From assembly GCA_000024525.1 (NCBI GenBank), contig CP001769.1, forward strand, positions 7,907,001 through 7,971,000: a stretch of 64,000 nucleotides of DNA, read 5' to 3'. Each line of letters begins with the position of its first letter. The stretch's first letter is position 1. Positions 42,794 through 52,436 of this stretch are shown one piece after another. This DNA comes from Spirosoma linguale DSM 74 (GTDB lineage Bacteria; Bacteroidota; Bacteroidia; Cytophagales; Spirosomataceae). Made by a program: the position numbers and the translations under genes. A model generated the notes under the pieces. That model made no database searches, was not told where the DNA came from, and was given only the letters and a program-made list of their open reading frames with translations.

Positions 42794-43753
42794 ATGAAAT
42801 TTCATCCTATAATCTTACTGGCTCTTCTGACGGTTGCCTGCAAAGACAAACCCAAGCCGGTTATTACGGCCCCGCCCCGCCCAACCATCAGTACCGATGG
42901 TAGTCGTATCAGCTTCCCGGATTCGGTAATGATGCGGGCGTTCTCGACGCAGCCTGCTCGTTCGGGAGCTATCCACACCGAATTTTCGGCCCCTGGTCAC
43001 GTAGCGGCCATGGTAGTGCGGTCAAGTGAAAATCCGGCGGAGCGGCTTGTGTTATTCGATGATTCGGGCCTGTCCGACAACTACACAGCCATTTTGCAAC
43101 ACCGGATCAATATTCAGACGGAGCGTGGCAATCTGGAACGGGTGAAGGATTTACAGGCACATGGGGCCGCTTCGGGCAAAGAGGTGATCGAAGCCCAAAC
43201 CCAACTGGCCAATGAAGAAGCCGCTATTATTTCGGACGAAGCAACGCTTAAACTGGCAGGTTTCGACCCCGAAGCGCTGCGTACCGCACGGCCCAACACC
43301 ATTCTGGTTGTCTGCGAAATTCCGGAGAATCAGTTTGGCAGCATTCGGCGCGGAATAAACTGTACGTTAAACTTCACCGCTTTCCCGAACGAGCGGTTTG
43401 CCGGTCGGATCGACAATGTGAATGATTATGTGGATAACACCACCCGCCAGATAAAGCTGCGTATTTCCGTAGCCAACCCCGACGGGCGACTGAAAGCGGG
43501 CATGTTTGCTACCGCCGAATTTGGCATAAAGGAGGCCGGGCAATATATAACTGTCTCGCGCGATGCCATCGTCACGGTACAGGGACGCGACTACGTCTTT
43601 GTCCGTACCGCCCCGCAAGTTATTGAACGACGGCCTGTCGAACTAGGCCAGCAACGGGAAGACCGGGTGGTGGTGCAAAACGGCTTAAAAGAAAGCGACC
43701 AGGTCGTTACGGCCAACGTCCTGCAATTGAAAGGATTGAGCTTTGGGTATTGA
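42794..43753 (+). CDS. RND periplasmic adaptor, short form
   Basis: 319 residues from the ATG at 42794, with a lipoprotein signal ending LLTVAC. The N-terminal ATAPPRPTIS linker, a short helical hairpin (IQTERGNLERVKDLQAHGAA) and the C-terminal beta-barrel and membrane-proximal parts (TILVVCEIPENQFGSIRRG, RLKAGMFATAEFGI) are typical of CzcB-like adaptors. The usual lipoyl-like halves around the hairpin (the APxxGxV motif and its partner) are not recognisable, and the chain is shorter than the usual 350-400 residues. It links the inner-membrane pump to the TolC-like protein. Confidence 0.85.
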   Translation: MKFHPIILLALLTVACKDKPKPVITAPPRPTISTDGSRISFPDSVMMRAFSTQPARSGAIHTEFSAPGHVAAMVVRSSENPAERLVLFDDSGLSDNYTAILQHRINIQTERGNLERVKDLQAHGAASGKEVIEAQTQLANEEAAIISDEATLKLAGFDPEALRTARPNTILVVCEIPENQFGSIRRGINCTLNFTAFPNERFAGRIDNVNDYVDNTTRQIKLRISVANPDGRLKAGMFATAEFGIKEAGQYITVSRDAIVTVQGRDYVFVRTAPQVIERRPVELGQQREDRVVVQNGLKESDQVVTANVLQLKGLSFGY

Positions 43754-43757
43754 TTGA

Positions 43758-43863
43758 GTACCGCACAGCATCCTGCTGTGCCAGCCGCCAGGCTTATTAG
43801 CCAGTGGCTTGTTATAACAAGGGTAACGTTAGCCTGACGGCTGGTACAGCATCCTGCTGTACC
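43758..43863. repeat. Word palindrome L (ACAGCATCCTGCTGT units)
   Basis: Two self-complementary ACAGCATCCTGCTGT units (near 43765 and 43846) flank inverted CCAGCCGCCAGGCT and AGCCTGACGGCTGG segments. The element lies between the adaptor and pump genes, inside the efflux operon, and ends just before the pump start codon. Confidence 0.85.
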
Positions 43864-43871
43864 CTACAACT

Positions 43872-46800
43872 ATGATTCAGAAACTAATAATATTCTCCCT
43901 CAAAAACCGCTGGGTCATCGTTGGCCTGGCGGTGGCGATTATGGGACTGGGGTTATGGTGCTTCAAACTGCTGAAGATTGAAGCGTACCCTGATATTGCC
44001 GATACCAACGTCATCGTGATTGCCAAATACGATGGCCGGGCGGCAGAGGAAGTAGAACAACAGGTGACGATCCCTATCGAGCGGGTACTCAACAGTGTTC
44101 CGCACGTAACGGATCGCCGGTCGCGGACGATCTTCGGGTTGTCCGTTGTGCAGTTGAACTTTGATGAAACGGTTACCGATTACTTTGCGCGTCAGCAGGT
44201 GATCGAACGGCTTTCGGGGGCGCAACTGCCGGACGGCGTCGCGCCCGAACTGGCCCCGCTGACGACGGCTGTCGGTGAGATTTACCGGTACGTCATTGAA
44301 GCTCCGGCCAGCATGACACCCATGCAGCTACGCGATTTGCAGGATTGGGTCATTATTCCGCAACTGCTTCAGGTGCCCGGTCTGGCCGACGTGACGACCT
44401 TTGGTGGTCCCATCAAGCAGTATCAGGTCATACCTGACCCGGCCAAACTCCGTAAGTTCAGCCTGACCTTGCAGGATGTGATCGAAGCCGTTCAGAAAAA
44501 CAACCAAAACACGGGTGGTAACGTCATTTCGCGCGGTGGGCAGGGTTTTGCCGTGCGGGGACTGGGTGCTTTGAAATCGCCCGACGATGTGCAGAACATT
44601 GTCCTGAAAGCCAACGAAGGTGTGCCCGTTCTGGTGCGTGATGTGGCCAGCGTCGAAATCAATCCCCCCTCGCCATCGGGTATTCTGGGCTACCGGATTC
44701 CGGACGAAAAGCTGGACGTTGTTGGGGCTACCGAAGGTATCGTTCTGCTGCGTCGGGGTGAGAACCCGAGCGAGGTGCTGGAATTACTCAAAGAGAAGAT
44801 CGCCGACCTCGAAGCGCGCGAACTGCCCAAAGGGGTTCACCTGCGGATACTGTACGATCGGGGCTTCCTGATCGACCACTCGCTCGAAACGGTGGCACAT
44901 ACGCTCATCGAAGGTATTTCGATTGTGGCCATTCTGCTCGTGTTGTTTCTGGGTAGTCTACGGGCGGCTCTGGTCGTAACGGTCACTATTCCGTTTTCGC
45001 TGCTGTTCGCGTTTATCCTGATGAAGCTAGTGGGCATTCCCGCCAACTTGCTGTCGTTGGGCGCTATTGACTTCGGTATTATCGTGGATGGAGCAAGCGT
45101 TATGGCCGAACACCTCATCAGGCGATACCGATCTTCCGGTCCCGCCGACCGTAATCAAGGCATTGTGAACGTAACGGCCCGTTCGGCGGGCGAAGTGGCG
45201 CGGGAGATTTTCTTCTCCGTCACCATCATTATTCTGGCTTACATGCCCATTCTGCTGATGCAGCGGGTGGAAGGAAAACTGTTCAGTCCAATGGCGCTGA
45301 CGTTGTCGTTTGCGGTTATCGGCTCGCTGGTTTGCGCCCTGACGCTCATTCCCGTCCTGATTTCATTTGCTTTCCGAAAGGCACTAGCGCCGGATGGCAA
45401 GCCGTTGAAAGAACATAAAAATTTTCTGCTGTCGCCGTTGGAGCGCGGGTATCAATGGTTGTTGAAATCTACCTTGTTCAAGGCGCCAGCGGTCGTTGTG
45501 GGTGTGGGTATGACCGTGGTGCTGGTTATGATCGGTTTTGGTCTTAAGCTGGGCACGGAGTTCCTGCCCGAACTGGACGAAGGGTCAATTTTCATGCGGG
45601 CCTTCATGCCGTCGGGGATTACGATTCAGGAAAATGCGAAGATTGCGCCCAAGATTCGGGAGATTATTAGCAGTTATAAGCCGGTTAGTTTTGTCATCAC
45701 CCAGTCGGGACGAAACGACGATGGCACCGACCCGTTCCCCACCGACCGGACCGAAATTCTGGTGGGCCTGAAAGATTACAGCACCTGGTCGGATACGATT
45801 TCGAAGAAAGAGATTGTCCGATCCATGCAGACGAAGTTGCAGGAAGCCTTTCCGGGCGCGTTCTTTTCATCGGGTCAGCCCATTATCGACCAGGTTATGG
45901 AAATCGTGACCGGCAGCGCGGCCGACCTGGCCATTTCGGTCGTCGGGAATGACCTGACGCTGATGCGGGCCAAAGCCGACAGCATTGCGGCTCTGGTAAA
46001 AGGTATGAACGGGGCCGTCTCGGTAAACATCGAGCAGGAGGGACCACAGGACCAACTGGCGATCAATATCAACCGCCCGGCGGCAGCGCGCTATGGCATC
46101 AACGTGGCTGAAATCGAGAACATGATCGAAGCGGCCATTGGTGGTAAAGCCATCGGAAATATTTACGACGAAGCCAAACGCTACGATATTGTAGTGCGCT
46201 TCACGCCCGAAAGCCGGGGCAGTATCGACGCCATTCGGTTATTGCAGGTGCCTTCGGCCACGGGTGCGCTGATTCCCATGAGCGAACTCGCCGACATTCA
46301 TTATGTGCAGGGCCAGACGAATATTTACCGGATCAACGGCAAGCGGATGGTGACGGTTAGAACTAACATTCGCGGCCGCGACCAGGGCGGGTTTGTGAAG
46401 GAGATCAGCGAGAAGGTACGTCAGCACGTAAAAATTCCCGAAGGGTACAGCGTCATCTACGGCGGTCAGTACGAAAACCTCGAACGGGCGGGCGGTCAAC
46501 TGGCCATTTCGATTCCGCTGACCATTGTCGTTGTATTCCTGTTTCTGTTCATGCTCTACGGCAACGTCCGCGACACGCTGCTGACGCTCACCTGTCTGCT
46601 GTTTGCGCTGGCGGGCGGTATCGGTGCCTTGCTGTTGCGGGGGTACAATTTCAACGTATCGGCGGGTGTGGGCTTTGTATCGATTTTCGGTATTTCGGTG
46701 ATGGCGGGCGTACTGCTCGTATCGGCCCTCAACCGGAATTTGATGAACAGCACGAAGTCATTGAAAGACGTTACTATCGAAACAGCGCAGGAGCAGTTTC

Positions 46801-47054
46801 GGGCCATCATGGCGATCATGGTGGTGGCGATCATCGGTCTGGTGCCAGCCGCCATCTCCAGCGGTATTGGCTCCGATGTGCAGCGCCCCCTCGCGACGGT
46901 GATCATCGGCGGTCTGACGACGACGCTGTTCTTCGCTCCATTGATCATCCCGCCCCTGTTCTACCTCGTAAACCGTAAGCGCCCCCGCCCAACACCGCTG
47001 GATGCTGCGGGAAACCATGTGCCGGAACCGATTGAGGAAGGGACGGAGATATAA
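43872..47054 (+). CDS. CzcA/CusA family RND efflux pump
   Basis: 1060 residues, inner-membrane proton-driven pump with 12 helices and two large periplasmic loops. The fourth membrane helix carries the heavy-metal RND signature AIDFGIIVDGASVMAEH, with Asp400, Asp406 and Glu413 at the spacing of CzcA (402/408/415). The start LIIFSLKNRWVIVGLAVAIM and KIEAYPDIADTNV are also family hallmarks. It probably exports divalent or monovalent metal ions from the periplasm. The metal cannot be read out. No metal-sensing regulator lies beside the operon. Confidence 0.93.
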   Translation: MIQKLIIFSLKNRWVIVGLAVAIMGLGLWCFKLLKIEAYPDIADTNVIVIAKYDGRAAEEVEQQVTIPIERVLNSVPHVTDRRSRTIFGLSVVQLNFDETVTDYFARQQVIERLSGAQLPDGVAPELAPLTTAVGEIYRYVIEAPASMTPMQLRDLQDWVIIPQLLQVPGLADVTTFGGPIKQYQVIPDPAKLRKFSLTLQDVIEAVQKNNQNTGGNVISRGGQGFAVRGLGALKSPDDVQNIVLKANEGVPVLVRDVASVEINPPSPSGILGYRIPDEKLDVVGATEGIVLLRRGENPSEVLELLKEKIADLEARELPKGVHLRILYDRGFLIDHSLETVAHTLIEGISIVAILLVLFLGSLRAALVVTVTIPFSLLFAFILMKLVGIPANLLSLGAIDFGIIVDGASVMAEHLIRRYRSSGPADRNQGIVNVTARSAGEVAREIFFSVTIIILAYMPILLMQRVEGKLFSPMALTLSFAVIGSLVCALTLIPVLISFAFRKALAPDGKPLKEHKNFLLSPLERGYQWLLKSTLFKAPAVVVGVGMTVVLVMIGFGLKLGTEFLPELDEGSIFMRAFMPSGITIQENAKIAPKIREIISSYKPVSFVITQSGRNDDGTDPFPTDRTEILVGLKDYSTWSDTISKKEIVRSMQTKLQEAFPGAFFSSGQPIIDQVMEIVTGSAADLAISVVGNDLTLMRAKADSIAALVKGMNGAVSVNIEQEGPQDQLAININRPAAARYGINVAEIENMIEAAIGGKAIGNIYDEAKRYDIVVRFTPESRGSIDAIRLLQVPSATGALIPMSELADIHYVQGQTNIYRINGKRMVTVRTNIRGRDQGGFVKEISEKVRQHVKIPEGYSVIYGGQYENLERAGGQLAISIPLTIVVVFLFLFMLYGNVRDTLLTLTCLLFALAGGIGALLLRGYNFNVSAGVGFVSIFGISVMAGVLLVSALNRNLMNSTKSLKDVTIETAQEQFRAIMAIMVVAIIGLVPAAISSGIGSDVQRPLATVIIGGLTTTLFFAPLIIPPLFYLVNRKRPRPTPLDAAGNHVPEPIEEGTEI

Positions 47055-47118
47055 GAAAAGGACTGAATCGTAAAAGGTTACGGCCAATGATAAAACTGAG
47101 TCTTTTGCAATAAACTAT

Positions 47119-47331
47119 AACCCCGACGGGGTTAACTGTAGATAGCCCCGGACGTTAGTCCGGGGTTAGTCGCAACCTGGGTAGGCGTGCAACCCCGACG
47201 GGATACTATCCCGCCGTATGGCAGCAGCCTGTTGCGCCACCGGATACCTGTTACTTGTCCTCTGCCTCTCACGACTATCCCCTAACCCCGGATTGCATCC
47301 GGGGTTATCCACAGTCAACCCCTTCGGGGTT
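47119..47331. repeat. Word palindrome M (CCCCGGA...TCCGGGG arms)
   Basis: Left arm 47119-47169 (AACCCCGACGGGGTTAACTG and on) and right arm 47282-47331 are inverted copies of about 50 bp, each containing two small hairpins. The 110-bp interior holds another inverted GACGGGATACTATCCCG piece (47197-47213). It fills the 301-bp gap between convergent genes; nothing else is seen there. The right arm is repeated at 48957. Confidence 0.9.
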
Positions 47332-47355
47332 GTGGGCGTGTGTGGGCTGTTTGAT

Positions 47356-48318
47356 TTATAGCTCCAGTATAATCTTGCCGATGTGCTCGCTGCTCACCAT
47401 CAGGTCCTGCGCTTTGGCGGCTTCTGCCAGGGGGAAACTGCGATAGACGACGGGTTTTAATTGACCGGTCGTTAGCAAGGGCCAGACGTGCTTTTCGACC
47501 TCGGCGGTGAGGGCCGCTTTGAAATTGGCATCGCGGGGCTTGAGCATGCTGCCGCTGATGGTAATCCGCTTCTGCATCAGCGTCGGGATATGGATCTGGC
47601 TGTCGGCTCCCTGCATGGCGTTGATAAACATGAGTCGCCCATCGGGGGCTAGCAGGCGTAGGTTTTTTGGGGTATAGTCACCGCCAACCATATCCAGAAT
47701 CATGTTGATTTCTGCGCCAGTTAACGCCTTCTCGAAATCCTCTTTATTATAATTGACACACTTAATTGCCCCCAATTGCTCGCAAAAGGCGCATTTGTCG
47801 TCGCTGCCTGCCGTAGCGTAAGTATTGGCCCCAAAGGCTTTGGCCAGTTGAATAGCCGTTACCCCAATGCCGCTGCTACCGCCATGCACAAGAAAATTTT
47901 CACCTTTCGACAAATGCCCCCATTGGAAAACCGTCGACCAGACCGTCAGGATCGTTTCGGGCAACGAAGCCGCTTCGACAAAGCTGAGGTTGGCAGGAAC
48001 AGGCAGGCAATGGCGTTCGTCGACGGCTATGTATTCGGCATAACCGCCCCCGCCGATGAGGGCACAAACGGCGTCGCCAACCCGCCAGCGATTGGCGTCG
48101 GGACCACAGCTTTCTACAATACCGGCTACCTCCAGACCCGGAATCTGGCCCGACGGATCGGCACCGTAGCCGCCCGTTCGCTGGTGAATATCGCTTCGGT
48201 TGACACCCGCAGCCCGTACGCGAATGAGCACCTGTCCTGATACTGGTGTTGGGGTGGCTTGCTCCTCTAAGGCCAGAACTGAGCTATTGCCGGGCTGGGT
48301 GATGATGATTGCTTTCAT
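47356..48318 (-). CDS. NAD(P)H-quinone oxidoreductase, PIG3-like
   Basis: 320 residues of the zinc-free medium-chain dehydrogenase group. The N-terminal GroES-like domain contains VRAAGVNRSDIHQRTGGY and PGLEVAGIVESCG. The Rossmann domain has VHGGSSGIGVTAIQLAKAFG for NADPH. It reduces quinones or enones in the cytoplasm. Catalytic zinc ligands are missing, as expected for this branch. Single gene, convergent with the efflux operon. Confidence 0.92.
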   Translation of the reverse strand: MKAIIITQPGNSSVLALEEQATPTPVSGQVLIRVRAAGVNRSDIHQRTGGYGADPSGQIPGLEVAGIVESCGPDANRWRVGDAVCALIGGGGYAEYIAVDERHCLPVPANLSFVEAASLPETILTVWSTVFQWGHLSKGENFLVHGGSSGIGVTAIQLAKAFGANTYATAGSDDKCAFCEQLGAIKCVNYNKEDFEKALTGAEINMILDMVGGDYTPKNLRLLAPDGRLMFINAMQGADSQIHIPTLMQKRITISGSMLKPRDANFKAALTAEVEKHVWPLLTTGQLKPVVYRSFPLAEAAKAQDLMVSSEHIGKIILEL

Positions 48319-48410
48319 GCAGGTATAACTGTATCCTGTATCTTTTGTCAGAAAAAGTCAAACCACTTTGCCCCAAAACGGGTAGTTAGCTAGTAAAATC
48401 CAATCTGATC

Positions 48411-48911
48411 ATGATACCATCTAACCAATCGGTTACTGATGTAAATTCGACTGTACGGAAGCAGTTGATTGCTTTACTGACGGGCAGCAATGCTCATCAA
48501 TCTTTCGATGCTGCGGTCAAAGACCTACCGGCTGAATTACGTGGCCTAAAGCCCGACAAATTGCCGTACACCATCTGGCAACTGGTCGACCATATCCGAA
48601 TTGCTCAGTGGGATATTCTCGAATTTTCCCGCGATGCCACCCATCAGTCGCCACCCTGGCCAACTGGCTATTGGTCCAAAGACCAGGCCCCGACCGACGA
48701 GGCTGCCTGGCAACAGGCCCTGGATCAAATCCGGCAGGATCGTGATGCGTTTGTGGACTTATTAAATGACCCAAATCGTGATCTATACGCGCCTTTCGAA
48801 CACGGCGATGGCCAGAACCTGCTCCGTGAAGCCCTGCTCATTGCCGACCATACAGCCTATCATGTTGGTGAAATCATCATCATCCGGCGGTTACTGGATG
48901 CGTGGAAGTAA
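48411..48911 (+). CDS. DinB family protein
   Basis: 166 residues, four-helix bundle. Metal ligands are visible as His in WQLVDHIRIAQWD and the pair in LIADHTAYHVGEI, the three-His pattern of DinB/YfiT-like proteins. Some members are thiol transferases (bacillithiol-dependent); the role of this one is not known. Divergent from the quinone oxidoreductase. Confidence 0.88.
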   Translation: MIPSNQSVTDVNSTVRKQLIALLTGSNAHQSFDAAVKDLPAELRGLKPDKLPYTIWQLVDHIRIAQWDILEFSRDATHQSPPWPTGYWSKDQAPTDEAAWQQALDQIRQDRDAFVDLLNDPNRDLYAPFEHGDGQNLLREALLIADHTAYHVGEIIIIRRLLDAWK

Positions 48912-48956
48912 GAGCGTTCTTACATCAGTACTCCTGCCCCTCATCCCTATCCACTA

Positions 48957-49012
48957 TCCCCGGATTGCATCCGGGGTTATCCAGAGTCAACCCCTTCGGG
49001 GTTGCGGGGTTA
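48957..49012. repeat. Repeat N, direct copy of the right arm of M
   Basis: CCCCGGATTGCATCCGGGGT through CAACCCCTTCGGGGTT repeats the right arm of palindrome M (47282-47331) with about three differences. It carries two small hairpins. It lies between convergent genes, and the stop codon of the pseudouridine synthase lies at its end. Confidence 0.9.
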
Positions 49013-49732
49013 AACGAATTTCTCTAACTGCTTTACGAGCACGTTGAAATCCTTGGGGTAGGGAGCTACGAAGGTTTGTTCTTCACCATCCAGCAAAGCA
49101 AACGTGAGCGAGTGAGCGTGAAGGGCAACCCGATGAATGAGGGGCAACTCTTCCGTACCTTCTTTTAAGTTGAACTTACGCTTCACATCCGACAGGAATA
49201 CCGGTTTCCCGCCGTAGGTTGGGTCGTTGACGATGGGTGCTTTTAGACACATTAAGTGTACACGAATTTGGTGCATCCGACCCGTAACCGGCATACATTC
49301 TACCAGCGTTGTGGTGCGGTAGGCTTGCAGCGTATTAAAAATCGTTTCGGCAACTTTACCTTTCTCGCGGTCGATCCGCACGGCGGTGCCGTCCTTGATG
49401 GGCGAAATAGGCAAATACACCGATATGCCTTCGAAGTTATGCACCCCGTTGGTTACGGCATGGTAGCGTTTCGTTACCTCGCGGTGCTCGAACTGCATGG
49501 CCAGGTGCCGGTAAGCCTCCGGGTTTTTGGCAATCGCCAGAATACCGGACGTTTCCTTATCCAGCCGGTGGCCCAGTTGCGCATCGGCGTGGTAAGCTTT
49601 CGCCAGCCGCAAAATGCTTTGCCCGCCCCGGTCGGTCGTTCGCTCGTCGAGCGAGGCAACGTGGGGTGGTTTGTTAATTAGTATATAATCCTCATTTTCA
49701 AAAACGATGAGGTCTTCGAAGTTTAGCTTCAC
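49010..49732 (-). CDS. RluA family pseudouridine synthase
   Basis: 240 residues, isomerises uridine to pseudouridine in rRNA or tRNA. The catalytic Asp58 lies in GHRLDKETSGILAIAK. Also present are DYILINKPPHVAS, TKRYHAVTNG and GRMHQIRVHLMCLKAPIVND. There is no S4 domain, which suggests a short RluA-type enzyme; the target nucleotide is unknown. Followed upstream in the same direction by rpmB across a palindrome. Confidence 0.92.
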   Translation of the reverse strand: MKLNFEDLIVFENEDYILINKPPHVASLDERTTDRGGQSILRLAKAYHADAQLGHRLDKETSGILAIAKNPEAYRHLAMQFEHREVTKRYHAVTNGVHNFEGISVYLPISPIKDGTAVRIDREKGKVAETIFNTLQAYRTTTLVECMPVTGRMHQIRVHLMCLKAPIVNDPTYGGKPVFLSDVKRKFNLKEGTEELPLIHRVALHAHSLTFALLDGEEQTFVAPYPKDFNVLVKQLEKFV

Positions 49733-49747
49733 AGTTGGGGAGTTTTT

Positions 49748-49838
49748 TAGTCAGTAAGTCAGTAATTCAGTAGCTGACGCATGTAACTACTTCTGGCGTC
49801 AGCTACTTACCGACTTAGGCAAAGCCGCTTACCGACTA
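49748..49838. repeat. Word palindrome O (GTCAGTAA words)
   Basis: The core AGTAGCTGACGC (49769-49780) pairs perfectly with GCGTCAGCTACT (49796-49807). Outer arms are AGTCAGTAAGTCAGTAA on the left and TTACCGACTT...CTTACCGACT on the right. The element lies between rpmB and the pseudouridine synthase. Core words GCTGACGC also appear inside palindrome Q. Confidence 0.85.
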
Positions 49839-49849
49839 TATTCAAACAC

Positions 49850-49880
49850 AAAAAGCCTCCTCCCAGTCGGAAGAGGCTCA
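49850..49880 (-). terminator. Terminator after rpmB
   Basis: On the minus strand, AGCCTCTTCC and GGGAGGAGGCT form a stem followed by TTTTTG, 22 bp past the rpmB stop codon. Confidence 0.8.
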
Positions 49881-49901
49881 GAGAATATTATTTTCGAAAG
49901 A

Positions 49902-50141
49902 CTATACGGTCAGCGTACCGCGCTCGTAAGCTTTCTGTAGCGTCGCTTCCAAACCATTTTTGTTGATGGTTTTGATAGCCGACGTAGCTACTCGTAGTGT
50001 TACCCATTCGCCGGTTGATTCGACGAAGAACCGCTTCTTCTGCAGGTTCGGGAAAAATTTACGCTTGGTTTTATTATTAGCGTGAGAAACGTTGTTTCCC
50101 GTGCGTGTGCGCTTTCCTGTGATTTGACAAACTCTGGCCAT
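49902..50141 (-). CDS. rpmB: 50S ribosomal protein L28
   Basis: 79 residues, basic ribosomal protein. [20 protein letters not shown] and [17 protein letters not shown] are the L28 N-terminal signature; the length equals that of other Bacteroidota L28 proteins. It lacks rpmG next to it, which is a common partner. Confidence 0.96.
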   Translation of the reverse strand: MARVCQITGKRTRTGNNVSHANNKTKRKFFPNLQKKRFFVESTGEWVTLRVATSAIKTINKNGLEATLQKAYERGTLTV

Positions 50142-50201
50142 TACCGTACTCGTTATCCGTTTGAGGGCGCAAAATTGGCTAAATAATTCATAATCTGCAA
50201 G

Positions 50202-50483
<282 letters not shown>

Positions 50484-50488
50484 TCACT

Positions 50489-51742
50489 ATGATACTCGAA
50501 CCAACAACGCCCATCTCATCCGCCGATAAGGCCATGCAACTGGAATGGAAGTACGGTGCGCATAATTATCACCCCATACCGGCGGTGTTGTCTCGGGGTG
50601 AAGGCATCTTCGTTTGGGATGTCGATGATAAACGGTATTTTGACTTTTTGTCGGCCTACAGCGCCGTGAGCCAGGGGCACTGCCATCCGCGCATTATCAA
50701 CGCTATGATACAGCAGGCCCAACAATTAACGCTAACCTCGCGGGCTTTTTATAACGATAAAACCGGTTTATGCGAAAAGTACCTTTGCGAATACTTCGGT
50801 TTCGACAAAGCACTGATCATGAACTCGGGGGCTGAAGGGGGCGAAACAGCCCTGAAACTAACCCGTAAGTGGGCGTATAAAGTCAAAGGAATTCCGCAGA
50901 ACGAAGCCAAAGTGGTTTTTGCCGCCGGAAATTTCTGGGGACGTACGCTGGCTGCTATTTCGTCGTCGACGGACCCCAGCAGCACCAATGATTTCGGCCC
51001 CTTGCTGCCGGGTTATATCATCATTCCCTATGACGATCTGACGGCATTGGAAGACACCTTCAAAAGCGACCCGACTATTGCCGGTTTTATGGTCGAGCCC
51101 ATTCAGGGCGAAGCGGGCGTAGTGGTTCCGCACGAAGGCTATCTGCGCGGTGTGCGGGAGCTATGCACAAAATACAACGTCCTGTTTATTGCTGACGAAG
51201 TCCAGACGGGCATCGGCCGGACGGGCAAGCGCGTGGCCTGCGATCATGAAGGCATAAAGCCCGATCTGCTCGTACTGGGTAAAGCACTTTCGGGCGGTAC
51301 TATGCCGGTATCGGCAGTGATGACCTCCGATGAAGTGATGCTGACCATCAAACCCGGCGAACACGGCTCAACCTATGGCGGCAATCCGCTGGCCTGCGTG
51401 GTCACGATGGAAGCCCTTCAGGTGGTTGAGGATGAAGGATTAACGGCGAATGCAGCCGCTATGGGCGACATCTTTCGCGCCCGCATGACCGCGCTGAGTC
51501 AGAAAACAGAGCTGGTAAAATCGGTGCGGGGTAAGGGCTTGCTCAACGCCATTGTCATTAGCGAACGCTCTGACCTGGGTTCGGAGACCGCCTGGGAAAT
51601 TTGCCTGAAGTTGAAAGATAACGGTCTGCTCACCAAGCCAACCCACGGCGACAAAATCCGCTTTGCGCCCCCGCTCGTTATTAACGAAGAGCAGATGCAC
51701 GAAGCCTGCGATATTATTGAGAAGACAATCCTGGAATTTTAA
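50489..51742 (+). CDS. rocD: Ornithine aminotransferase
   Basis: 417 residues, PLP enzyme converting ornithine and 2-oxoglutarate to glutamate semialdehyde and glutamate. Start [51 protein letters not shown] and PLP-lysine Lys265 ([18 protein letters not shown]) are all characteristic of class III ornithine aminotransferases. The length is normal. Followed by a hairpin at 51751. Confidence 0.95.
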   Translation: MILEPTTPISSADKAMQLEWKYGAHNYHPIPAVLSRGEGIFVWDVDDKRYFDFLSAYSAVSQGHCHPRIINAMIQQAQQLTLTSRAFYNDKTGLCEKYLCEYFGFDKALIMNSGAEGGETALKLTRKWAYKVKGIPQNEAKVVFAAGNFWGRTLAAISSSTDPSSTNDFGPLLPGYIIIPYDDLTALEDTFKSDPTIAGFMVEPIQGEAGVVVPHEGYLRGVRELCTKYNVLFIADEVQTGIGRTGKRVACDHEGIKPDLLVLGKALSGGTMPVSAVMTSDEVMLTIKPGEHGSTYGGNPLACVVTMEALQVVEDEGLTANAAAMGDIFRARMTALSQKTELVKSVRGKGLLNAIVISERSDLGSETAWEICLKLKDNGLLTKPTHGDKIRFAPPLVINEEQMHEACDIIEKTILEF

Positions 51743-51750
51743 GGTATCAG

Positions 51751-51774
51751 GGCCAGACCGAAGTCTGGCCCTAA
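51751..51774. terminator. Hairpin after rocD
   Basis: AGGGCCAGAC (51751-51760), a four-base loop, then GTCTGGCCCT (51765-51774). It is a strong stem but lacks a T-run, so it may stabilise the 3' end rather than terminate. Confidence 0.5.
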
Positions 51775-51812
51775 CGATTTAGTTACTACCAAGATTCCTC
51801 AACAGATCAATT

Positions 51813-52421
51813 ATGGATACGAAAACGATTGGCATTATAGGGGCCGGAAACATTGGGCAGGCGTTTGCCGGGCACGTAGCGAAAGCTGGTTATCCGGTTA
51901 TTATCAGTAACAGCCGGGGACCGGAGTCGCTGACCGAACTGGTAGCCACGCTGGGCGATGGCGCTAAAGCGGGTACCGTTGCCGAAGCCGCACAGGCTCC
52001 CATCGTTCTCCTGGCATTACCCTGGACACACCTGGCAGAAGGTCTTGCCAACCTGCCCGACTGGGAGGGCCGTATTGTGATTGACGCCACCAATTTTATC
52101 GTTTTTCCCGAATTTATCCCCGCCGACCTGGGTGAGCAAACCTCCAGCGAAGTCGTGGCTGGATACGTGCCGGGCGCTCGGGTCGTGAAGGCGTTCAACA
52201 CCCTCGATGCCGCCATATTAGCGTCTGACCCGCAGGTAGCCGGGGGCCAACGGGTCATTTTTATGTCGGGCGATGATGCCGCTGCGAAAGAAGATGTTAA
52301 ACAGCTTATTAAGGCTATGGGCTTTGCGCCTATCGACCTGGGTGGTCTGGTAACGGGCGGAAGACTTCAGCAGTTTGGCGGGCCACTGCCAACGCATAAC
52401 CTGATCAGGTTGTCGAAATGA
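51813..52421 (+). CDS. NADP-binding oxidoreductase, F420-dependent reductase-like
   Basis: 202 residues, one Rossmann domain. IGIIGAGNIGQAFAGHVAKA binds NADP, and SNSRGPESL, LLALPWTHL and VVKAFNTLDAAIL match the F420_oxidored/YqeC-like family that often uses NADP alone. The substrate is not known. Convergent with the isomerase-like gene 15 bp away. Confidence 0.85.
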   Translation: MDTKTIGIIGAGNIGQAFAGHVAKAGYPVIISNSRGPESLTELVATLGDGAKAGTVAEAAQAPIVLLALPWTHLAEGLANLPDWEGRIVIDATNFIVFPEFIPADLGEQTSSEVVAGYVPGARVVKAFNTLDAAILASDPQVAGGQRVIFMSGDDAAAKEDVKQLIKAMGFAPIDLGGLVTGGRLQQFGGPLPTHNLIRLSK

Positions 52422-52436
52422 GCAGGGTAGTGGCAA

